Positions 5,989 through 10,664 of a DNA stretch of 10,664 nucleotides are shown piece after piece. Position numbers and translations under genes: made by a program. Each line of letters starts with the position of its first letter. Position 1 is the first letter of the stretch. This DNA comes from Actinomycetes bacterium (lineage in GTDB: Bacteria > Actinomycetota > Acidimicrobiia > Acidimicrobiales > Microtrichaceae). The notes beneath the pieces are model-generated. The model saw nothing but the letters and a program-made list of their open reading frames with translations. It was not told the DNA's origin and searched no databases. Location: NCBI GenBank assembly GCA_023450775.1, contig JAEXGP010000211.1, positions 1 through 10,664 on the forward strand. Reading direction: 5' to 3'.

Positions 5989-6972
5989 TCAGACGTGGAG
6001 CCACTCCGGCCAGGCCGTCAGCTGCTCGGTCACGTGCCGCGGGACGATCAGGTGCGCGCCGACCACGCCGTTGACGAGCTGCGTGACGCGGACGTCGCAG
6101 GCGAGCGAGAACAGCCGGTACGCGTCGTGGTCGGTCAGGGCCGACCATTCGGCGACGCGGGCCGCGGCGTGGGCGATGACGTCCCGGGCCGCCTCGTCGA
6201 ACGTGTCGCCGAAGCCGAAGAACACGGTCGCGTCGGCGGTGGCGGCGAGCGGGCGGTCGGTGTCGAGCTCGGGCCGGCTCGTCAGGCGGACCACGCCCCG
6301 CATCGCCATCTCGAGCGCCGTCTCGGTGATCTCGCCGTCGCCCTGCGTGCCGTGGCCGTCGCCGATGAGGAAGCCCGCGCCCTCGGTGAAGGTCGGCAGG
6401 AAGAGCCGGGCCCCTGCGACCAGCTCCCGGCAGTCCAGGTTGCCGCCGAACGGACCCGGCGGAACGGTGTCGAGCGGTCCGAGCGCCGGGTCGGGGCGCA
6501 CGGCGAGCACGCCGAAGAACGGGCGCAGCGGCAGGACCAGGCCGGACCGCAGCGACAGCACGCCACGCTCGGCGTCGACGTCGATGAGCTCCACGTCGTA
6601 GGCGCCCACCAGGCCCGGGACGCCGTAGCCCTCCCGCACGCCGTTCCACCCCGCGGGTGCGTCCGGCTCGATCTCGAGCAGGTCGACCTGCAGCGTGCAG
6701 CCGACCGGGTGGTCCTCGACCGTGATCGGCCCGAGGACCGGATGAGGGCCGAGCCACTCCCGACCCTCGGCCTCGATGGACAGCATGGCCGGACCGAGCC
6801 GCTCGTACGTGTCGAGGCCGAGCGGTGTGCGGGTGAGCGTGCGGACGGCGAACGCCTCGCCGGAGCGCACGGTCGCCACCGATGGGACGGCGCCGTCGAA
6901 CACGCCCGGCTGCACGGTCGCGGGGGTCGAGGTCAACTCGCGGAGGGCGGCGGCGCTCGTCGAGGGGGTCAC
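5989..6972 (-). CDS. Acetamidase/formamidase family protein (FmdA/AmdA)
   Basis: A 327-residue protein, close to the shorter FmdA_AmdA family members. Family blocks seen: GPITVEDHPVGCTLQVDLLEIE (81-102), the PFFGVLAVRP strand (151-160), GPFGGNLDCRELVAGARLFL (173-192), and the strongly conserved GDGHGTQGDGEITETALE (204-221), whose histidine and acidic residues belong to the active-site region. It should hydrolyse a short amide such as formamide or acetamide to the acid plus ammonia; the true substrate is not fixed by sequence. The start is GTG at 6972, placed exactly 6 nt after a TACGGT -10 box, which supports a leaderless mRNA. It lies on the same strand as the suf operon but is separated from sufC by 146 bp with its own promoter, so it is probably an independent unit. 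Confidence 0.88.
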   Translation of the reverse strand: MTPSTSAAALRELTSTPATVQPGVFDGAVPSVATVRSGEAFAVRTLTRTPLGLDTYERLGPAMLSIEAEGREWLGPHPVLGPITVEDHPVGCTLQVDLLEIEPDAPAGWNGVREGYGVPGLVGAYDVELIDVDAERGVLSLRSGLVLPLRPFFGVLAVRPDPALGPLDTVPPGPFGGNLDCRELVAGARLFLPTFTEGAGFLIGDGHGTQGDGEITETALEMAMRGVVRLTSRPELDTDRPLAATADATVFFGFGDTFDEAARDVIAHAAARVAEWSALTDHDAYRLFSLACDVRVTQLVNGVVGAHLIVPRHVTEQLTAWPEWLHV

Positions 6973-6978
6973 GCCGTG

Positions 6979-7007
6979 ACCGTACGCACGCCGCGATCGT
7001 GTGTGAA
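6979..7007 (-). promoter_or_regulatory. Promoter of the acetamidase gene, leaderless type
   Basis: On the minus strand: -35 TTCACA (7002-7007), a 17-nt spacer, -10 TACGGT (6979-6984), then 6 nt to the GTG start (6970-6972). With this geometry transcription would begin at the G of GTG. Both boxes and the spacing are close to the sigma-70-type consensus. Confidence 0.6.
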
Positions 7008-7028
7008 CCGCAGCGCTGCAGAGTTCAC
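7003..7028. promoter_or_regulatory. Nested inverted repeat overlapping the acetamidase -35 (candidate operator)
   Basis: Outer arms gtgaac (7003-7008) and gttcac (7023-7028) enclose a perfect 10-bp palindrome gcagcgctgc (7010-7019). The left outer arm overlaps the -35 box. The placement fits control of the acetamidase gene by a dimeric regulator. The same gttcac word also appears in the 3542-3557 region. Confidence 0.45.
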
Positions 7029-7069
7029 GCGCCGTTGACGATCACCGTCGGCCGCCGACCAGCACAGAA

Positions 7070-7110
7070 TCTCCGGTCGGAGAACCGACAAGGGATGTCG
7101 TTGTGCACCC
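7070..7110 (-). repeat. 41-nt structured 3' element, copy 2 (after sufC)
   Basis: Read on the minus strand, it begins 8 nt after the sufC TAG and matches copy 1 (5907-5947) at 38 of 41 positions. It has the hairpin cgaca/tgtcg with loop tccct and the hairpin tctcc/ggaga with loop gacc. An outer gcaca/tgtgc pairing, just reaching beyond the core, could close both into a three-way shape. It ends before the acetamidase promoter. Confidence 0.75.
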
Positions 7111-7118
7111 CTCTATCC

Positions 7119-7940
7119 CTAGAGGTCGAAGAAGGGGTCCTCGATCTGGGGGCGGGACGGCTCCGCGCCCTCGCCCGGCTCCTCGTCGTCGTCCAGGCCG
7201 TCGACCCAGGCCGCGTAGCCCGACTCCTCCAGCCGGTCCGCCAGCTCGGGTCCGCCGGACTCGAGGATGCGGCCCTTGGCGAAGATGTGCACCACGTCGG
7301 GATGCAGCTCCTCGAGCAGGCGCGTGTAGTGGGTGATCGCCAGCACGCCGAGCGGCTCGCCGCCGTCCAGGCCGCCGGCGGTCGCGGCCTCGATGCGGCG
7401 CGACACCGCCCGCAGCGCGTCCACGTCCAGACCCGAGTCCAGCTCGTCGAGGATCGCGATCCTGGGTTCCAGGACGCCGAGCTGCAGCGTGTCGTTGCGC
7501 TTCTTCTCGCCGCCCGACAGGTCCACGTTGAGCGGCCGGTCCAGGAAGCGAGGGTCGAAGTCGATCAGGTCGGCCTCGCGCTCCAGCCGGGCCGGCACGA
7601 GCGCCGGGTCGCGGCCGGCGGCGGCGTACGCCTCTTGCAGCACCTCGGCGACCCGGACGCCGGGCACCTCGGTGGGGTACTGCATGGCCAGGTACAGGCC
7701 GGCGCGCGCCCGCTCCCACGTGGGCAGCGCGAGCAGGTCGACGCCGTCGAGCGTGACCGATCCGCCGGTCACCGTGTAGCCGGGCTTGCCCATGAGCACG
7801 TGCGACAGGGTCGACTTGCCCGACCCGTTCGGCCCCATGACGGCGTGGACCTCGCCCGAGCGCACGGTCAGCGTGACGCCCTTGAGGATCTCCCGTCCGC
7901 TGACCTCGGCGTGGAGGTCGTCGATCACCAGCTCGCTCAC
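7119..7940 (-). CDS. sufC: Fe-S cluster assembly ATPase SufC
   Basis: A 273-residue ABC-type ATPase of the SUF system. Walker A GPNGSGKST (36-44), Q-loop Q87 in YLAMQYPTEVPG, SufC-type signature LSGGEKKRND (141-150), Walker B IAILDELDSGLD with catalytic E166, and H-loop H204 in AITHYTR are all intact. It works in the cytoplasm with SufB and SufD, where its ATPase drives conformational change of the scaffold. The last about 24 residues form an acidic tail (DDDEEPGEGAE and on to FFDL), longer than in many SufC proteins. The start is GTG at 7940, overlapping the Rieske gene stop as GTGA; upstream readthrough in this frame has no family similarity. It is followed by the 41-nt structured element. 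Confidence 0.96.
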   Translation of the reverse strand: MSELVIDDLHAEVSGREILKGVTLTVRSGEVHAVMGPNGSGKSTLSHVLMGKPGYTVTGGSVTLDGVDLLALPTWERARAGLYLAMQYPTEVPGVRVAEVLQEAYAAAGRDPALVPARLEREADLIDFDPRFLDRPLNVDLSGGEKKRNDTLQLGVLEPRIAILDELDSGLDVDALRAVSRRIEAATAGGLDGGEPLGVLAITHYTRLLEELHPDVVHIFAKGRILESGGPELADRLEESGYAAWVDGLDDDEEPGEGAEPSRPQIEDPFFDL

Positions 7941-8311
7941 GACACGGCCTCCCCGTGGTCGGACCCGGGCGACACGACGTCGACGTCCACCAGGACGCGA
8001 CCGTCGACGACGCGCGCGGTGTAGGCCGGCACGGGTCGGACCGCCGGCAGCGTCAGCGCGTCGCCCGTGCGCAGGTCGAACTCGCTGCCGTGCTTGGGGC
8101 ACTCGATCGTGCAGGCGTCCTCGTCGACGATGCCGCCGGACAGCGACACCTCGGCGTGGCTGCACGTGTCGCCGATGGCGTACACGTCGTCACCGATGCG
8201 CACGACCGAGACCTTGCGACCGGCCACCTCGAACGCGGTGCCCTCCAGGTCCTCCAGGTCGTCCAGCGCGGCGACGTCCACCGACACGACCTCGGACGGC
8301 CCGGCGCTCAC
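7937..8311 (-). CDS. Rieske-type [2Fe-2S] ferredoxin of the suf operon
   Basis: A 124-residue protein with both halves of the Rieske cluster-binding motif: C50-S-H52 in DTCSHAEVSLSGG and C71-P-K-H74 in ECPKHGSEFD. This is the soluble, non-haem-oxygenase ferredoxin type without a membrane anchor. A Rieske ferredoxin between sufD and sufC is known from actinobacterial suf operons such as those of Streptomyces; its exact role there (electron donor or cluster carrier) is not settled as far as I know. GTG at 8311 overlaps the sufD stop as GTGA, and its own stop overlaps the sufC GTG the same way, so all three genes are translationally coupled. Confidence 0.93.
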   Translation of the reverse strand: MSAGPSEVVSVDVAALDDLEDLEGTAFEVAGRKVSVVRIGDDVYAIGDTCSHAEVSLSGGIVDEDACTIECPKHGSEFDLRTGDALTLPAVRPVPAYTARVVDGRVLVDVDVVSPGSDHGEAVS

Positions 8312-9642
8312 GACGCCACCGTCCGGCCCAGCGCACGGTCGAGGGTGCGGTCCATGCGCTCGGAGATCGTGCTGACCAGCGCCGGGACCGGGAAGTCGTC
8401 GAGCACCTCGTCGAAGAAGCCACCCACGACCAGGCGATCGGCGACCGACGTCGGCACGCCACGGGACTCCAGGTAGAAGCGCTGGTCGGGGTCGACCGGG
8501 CCGACCGTCGAGGCGTGCGAGCAGTGCACGTCGTTGTTCTCGATCTCCAGGTTCGGCACCGACTCGGCCCAGGCGCCGTCGGACAGCTTGAGGTTGCGGT
8601 TGGTCTGGAAGGCGTTCGAGCCCCGAGCCCCGGGGGCGATGCGGATGAGACCCGTGTACACCGAGTGCGACGTGTCGGCGACGCCGCCCTTGAACAGCAG
8701 GTTCGACGTGGTGTCGGGCGCTTCGTGTGCCTGGAACGTGCGGAGGTCGAGCATCTGGTGGTCCTCGCCCAGGTAGACGCTGGACAGGTTGCCGGTGGCA
8801 CCGCGGCCCTGCAGGCGGCAGTCCAGGCGCAAGCGTGCGTAGTCGCCGCCGAGCGCAGCGACCCCCACGTCGAGCGTGGCGTCGCGGTCGACGGTGGCGT
8901 TCAGCGAGCCGAGCTGCCAGACGGTCTCGGCCAGGTCCTGCAGCACGGCGTGGCGGAACCGACCCGCGGGCGCCACCGACAGCTCGGTGACCGGGGCGAC
9001 CAGGCTGGTCACGTCGTCCGAGAGGTGCACCTCGACGAGCGACGCCTCGGCGTTCTCACCCAGACGGACCGACAACCGGGGGAACGTGGCGATGCCGTCG
9101 GTCGCCACGAAGCTCACGACGGCGAACGGGCGGTCGACCACGACCCCCGCCGGCACGTCGAGGACGACCGGCTCCACCGCCAACGCGTCGTTCCACGCCG
9201 CGAACAGGTCGACCGGGTGATCCGCGGCGTCGCCCAGCACGGCCTCGGCCTCGACGGCATCGTCGTGGCTGGAGCCGAAGCGCACCCCGTCGTCCCACGG
9301 CGCACCCTCGGCCTCGGCGTGCACCACGCGGCCGTCGACCAGCACCACCAGCCCCGACAGCGGGCCCAGCTCGGCGAGCACCTCGCCGACGGCGGCGGGC
9401 ACGTCGACCGACCCCGGCTCGACGGGTTCGGCGTCTGCGGCACGGAACCGGTGGAGGTCGAGCTCGGCGATGCGGCTGTAGCGCCACTCCTCGGCCTCGT
9501 CGCTCGGCAGGGGCAGATGGCCGGCTCGATCCAGGCCGTCCGCGCGTCGAGCGCGCAGCCAATCGGGTCCGGGCAGGTCCGCGACGACGAACGGCGGCGC
9601 AGCGTCGGCGCTCGCGGCGGGAGCGGTGTCGGGAGGGGCCAC
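8308..9642 (-). CDS. sufD: Fe-S cluster assembly scaffold protein SufD
   Basis: A 444-residue protein of the SufB/SufD beta-helix family. The N-terminal segment LPLPSDEAEEWRYSRIAELD (43-62) is the typical 'P...E-WRY(T)' opening of SufD. The core LRLDCRLQGRGATGNLSSVY to LLFKGGVADTSHSVYTGLI is the repeating beta-helix. The C-terminal block ENNDVHCSHASTVGPVDPDQRFYLESRGVP, with H376 in C374-S-H376, holds the histidine that in SufD is used in cluster assembly with SufB. Length and N-terminus favour SufD over SufB. It is the first gene of the sufD-Rieske-sufC unit; no sufB lies beside it in the window. The GTG start sits exactly 6 nt after a TAAATT -10 box, so the mRNA is probably leaderless. Confidence 0.93.
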   Translation of the reverse strand: MAPPDTAPAASADAAPPFVVADLPGPDWLRARRADGLDRAGHLPLPSDEAEEWRYSRIAELDLHRFRAADAEPVEPGSVDVPAAVGEVLAELGPLSGLVVLVDGRVVHAEAEGAPWDDGVRFGSSHDDAVEAEAVLGDAADHPVDLFAAWNDALAVEPVVLDVPAGVVVDRPFAVVSFVATDGIATFPRLSVRLGENAEASLVEVHLSDDVTSLVAPVTELSVAPAGRFRHAVLQDLAETVWQLGSLNATVDRDATLDVGVAALGGDYARLRLDCRLQGRGATGNLSSVYLGEDHQMLDLRTFQAHEAPDTTSNLLFKGGVADTSHSVYTGLIRIAPGARGSNAFQTNRNLKLSDGAWAESVPNLEIENNDVHCSHASTVGPVDPDQRFYLESRGVPTSVADRLVVGGFFDEVLDDFPVPALVSTISERMDRTLDRALGRTVAS

Positions 9643-9670
9643 GGGCCAAATTTACACTACGGCCGTAGTG
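9643..9670 (-). promoter_or_regulatory. suf promoter with palindromic operator
   Basis: cactacgg (9655-9662) and ccgtagtg (9663-9670) form a perfect 16-bp palindrome. Read on the minus strand it is followed at once by the -10 box TAAATT (9649-9654), then 6 nt to the sufD GTG. The palindrome therefore fills the -35/-10 spacer, a position where a bound protein would block RNA polymerase. Fe-S-sensing repressors such as SufR or an Rrf2/IscR-type protein control suf operons in many bacteria; which applies here is unknown, and neither gene is in the window. Confidence 0.65.
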
Positions 9671-9746
9671 CATATTCAGACGACGGCCCGGGCGGACGTC
9701 ACTCCCGGGCCTGAGCACCCGGGCGCCGGAGCCGGCTCTCCTCGCT

Positions 9747-9836
9747 GCGGCGGCAGCCCTACCTGCAGCAGCCCTCCCTGCAGCAGCCCTCCCTGCAGCA
9801 GCCCTCCCGGCAGCAGCCCTCCCTGCGGCGGACGCG
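9747..9836. repeat. 15-bp tandem repeat (minisatellite), G-rich on the minus strand
   Basis: Three perfect copies of cctgcagcagccctc (9762-9776, 9777-9791, 9792-9806) and a fourth with one change (9807-9821) are flanked by degenerate copies at 9747-9761 and 9822-9836. On the minus strand each junction reads GGGAGGG, repeated four times with 8-nt loops, so a G-quadruplex is possible in DNA or RNA. The array ends exactly at the stop codon of the four-cysteine protein gene and lies upstream of the suf promoter. It does not appear to encode protein. Confidence 0.85.
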
Positions 9837-10196
9837 CTACTTGCGACGGAAGAACCGCTTCCAGCCCCGGTTGTCGCGACGGACCTGCTCCTGGCGGTCG
9901 GCGTCGACCTCGGCCCGGACCCGCGGCACCGCAGCGTTGACGATGTCCTCGGCCTCGTCGAGCAGCGCCGCGATCGACGGGTCCTCGCCCAGGCTCGGCG
10001 GTTCGGGCGGCGTCGGGGGCACCACGAGCGTGCCGTGGGCCCAGTTGACGTCGGCCAGCCGGGGCGTGAACGCGGCGCAGTCGGCGGGACACCGCCACGG
10101 CGCCTCGGGCGCGAGGTCCAGGTCGCACTTCCGAACGGTCTCCCCGTTGGGGTAGGTGCGACTCTCGAAGAACTTGCAGTTCTCGAGCATCGGCAT
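9837..10196 (-). CDS. Small four-cysteine protein of unknown function
   Basis: A 119-residue soluble protein that I cannot assign to a named family. The first 45 residues carry four cysteines: C7 in ENCKFFES, C24 in VRKCDLDLAPEAPW, and C36 and C40 in WRCPADCAAF. The pattern C-x16-C-x11-C-x3-C could bind zinc or an Fe-S cluster. A proline-rich linker (VPPTPPEPPSLG, 59-70) leads to an acidic helix (IAALLDEAEDIVNAAV) and a basic tail ending KRFFRRK. No signal peptide or membrane segment is seen. The ATG at 10196 was chosen because the coding signal starts there; a second in-frame ATG is at 10190. CACACT lies 6 nt upstream, a poor -10 keeping only the A and final T. It is the same strand as suf but separated by the minisatellite and the suf promoter; a link to Fe-S biology is tempting but unproven. 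Confidence 0.72.
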   Translation of the reverse strand: MPMLENCKFFESRTYPNGETVRKCDLDLAPEAPWRCPADCAAFTPRLADVNWAHGTLVVPPTPPEPPSLGEDPSIAALLDEAEDIVNAAVPRVRAEVDADRQEQVRRDNRGWKRFFRRK

Positions 10197-10197
10197 G

Positions 10198-10210
10198 GCC
10201 ACAGTGTGGC
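10198..10210. promoter_or_regulatory. 13-bp palindrome just upstream of the four-cysteine protein gene
   Basis: gccaca-g-tgtggc is a perfect 6+1+6 palindrome starting 2 nt upstream of the ATG at 10196, so it covers the presumed promoter or start region. It could be an operator or a chance palindrome. Confidence 0.3.
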
Positions 10211-10256
10211 AGCGGGACCGCCGATTCCGGCGCCGCTCGCTGTGACCGCTCACGGC

Positions 10257-10287
10257 AGCGGGCGCCGGCACTGGAGCGGGCGCCGGC
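10257..10287. repeat. Two perfect 13-bp direct repeats in the divergent gap
   Basis: agcgggcgccggc occurs at 10257-10269 and again at 10275-10287, 18 bp from start to start, in the gap between the four-cysteine protein gene and the PAS-domain gene. Each contains the palindrome gcgccggc only in part. It may be a pair of regulator sites for the PAS gene, or simple GC-rich repetition. Confidence 0.4.
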
Positions 10288-10330
10288 CGCAGGGGGTGTG
10301 TGACTGATGCGCGCCCCAGCGTCCCGGGGA

Positions 10331-10664
10331 ATGTTCAACAGCACCCCCGATCACGCCGACAACAGGACCATGAGCGATCGCGAGGCGGGCATGCCCTCCG
10401 ACGACGCGCGCGGCACCTCCCGTGTCGACGTGGCCGACGACCCCTCGACGGTCGACGCCGTCCGCCGGATCCTCGACGCCGCGTCGGTCCCGACTGCGAC
10501 GCTCGACGGCGAGGGCCAGATCGTGTCGCTCAATCCGGCATTCGCCCGTCTGTGCGGTCGGGCCCCCAGCGAGATCGCAGGCCTGCACCTGCTCGCGCTG
10601 TGCCCGGGCCGCGACCAGGCCGAGGTGCTCTCCAAGCTCGTCCGCATCGTCGGCGCGGTGTCCG
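10331..10664 (+). CDS. PAS-domain sensory/signalling protein, N-terminal part (cut by window edge)
   Basis: The frame is open from ATG 10331 to the end of the window (111 codons). A disordered acidic N-terminus (to about residue 40) is followed by VDAVRRILDAASVPTATLDGEGQIVSLNPAFARLCGRAPSEIAGLHLLAL, a textbook PAS start: 'P.A..D.DG.I...N.AF....G....E..G'. The output domain, such as GGDEF, EAL or histidine kinase, lies beyond the window, so the function is open. Possible starts are ATG 10331, 10370 and 10391. Only 10391 has a well-spaced Shine-Dalgarno (GAGG, 5 nt), so the true protein may begin with MPSDDARG. It is divergent from the four-cysteine protein gene. Confidence 0.78.
   Translation, partial: MFNSTPDHADNRTMSDREAGMPSDDARGTSRVDVADDPSTVDAVRRILDAASVPTATLDGEGQIVSLNPAFARLCGRAPSEIAGLHLLALCPGRDQAEVLSKLVRIVGAVS

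Noticed and set aside
8308..9642. Calling the first suf gene sufB
   Set aside because: The 444-residue length and the P...EEWRY opening fit SufD better; SufB proteins are usually longer (around 470-480 residues).
9626..9940. Open frame encoding CSSPP pentapeptide repeats, and the minus-strand frame encoding GGLLQ repeats
   Set aside because: A 15-bp tandem repeat is a multiple of three, so any open frame gives a pentapeptide repeat. No start context supports either frame, and the four-cysteine gene uses another frame up to its stop at 9837.
10241..10253. CRP/FNR-like site (tgtga...tcac) upstream of the PAS gene
   Set aside because: The half-sites are only 4 nt apart instead of the usual 6, so the geometry does not fit.

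Overview
The window is very GC-rich, has dense short-gap gene packing, GTG starts, 4-nt GTGA stop/start overlaps and several apparently leaderless TANNNT promoters. Together with a deazaflavin-type (LLM-class) oxidoreductase and a sufD-Rieske-sufC gene order known from actinobacteria, this points to an actinobacterium. A class such as Acidimicrobiia would fit, but that is inference and the window has no marker that fixes it.

Layout from left to right. (1) 1-156 (+): C-terminal end of an amidohydrolase whose start lies outside the window. (2) 157-306: a 3'-to-3' intergenic gap holding two related inverted repeats with covarying arms. (3) 307-3509 (-): a tight three-gene operon, read right to left, of a TRZ/ATZ-type metal-dependent amidohydrolase/deaminase, a ferritin-like di-iron protein and a 2-oxoglutarate/Fe(II) oxygenase of the isopenicillin-N-synthase type. 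(4) 3613-4458 (+): a GNAT acetyltransferase divergent from that operon, with a perfect 15-bp palindrome in the shared promoter gap. (5) 4528-4833 (-): a pterin-4a-carbinolamine dehydratase, with a divergent LLM-class oxidoreductase at 4935-5906 (+). (6) 5989-6972 (-): an acetamidase/formamidase family protein with a well-formed leaderless promoter. (7) 7119-9642 (-): sufD, a Rieske-type ferredoxin and sufC as one translationally coupled operon, read right to left, for Fe-S cluster assembly. It starts at a leaderless GTG behind a perfect 16-bp palindrome. (8) 9747-9836: a 15-bp minisatellite with G-quadruplex potential on the minus strand. (9) 9837-10196 (-): a small four-cysteine protein of unknown function. 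(10) 10331-10664 (+): N-terminal part of a PAS-domain protein cut by the window edge.

How the genes fit together. The suf genes form a partial SUF scaffold (SufC ATPase and SufD) without sufB, sufS or sufU in the window. The 307-3509 operon combines one hydrolase with two different non-haem iron proteins and looks like a small catabolic or tailoring pathway whose substrate I cannot name. The other genes look like single-gene units.

The least expected signals are non-coding. A 41-nt structured element occurs directly after the stop codons of two unrelated genes (LLM oxidoreductase and sufC), each time in the sense orientation. There is also the covarying hairpin pair at 164-276, the palindrome abutting the suf -10 box, and the G-rich tandem repeat. 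No transposase, CRISPR array, tRNA or rRNA was seen.
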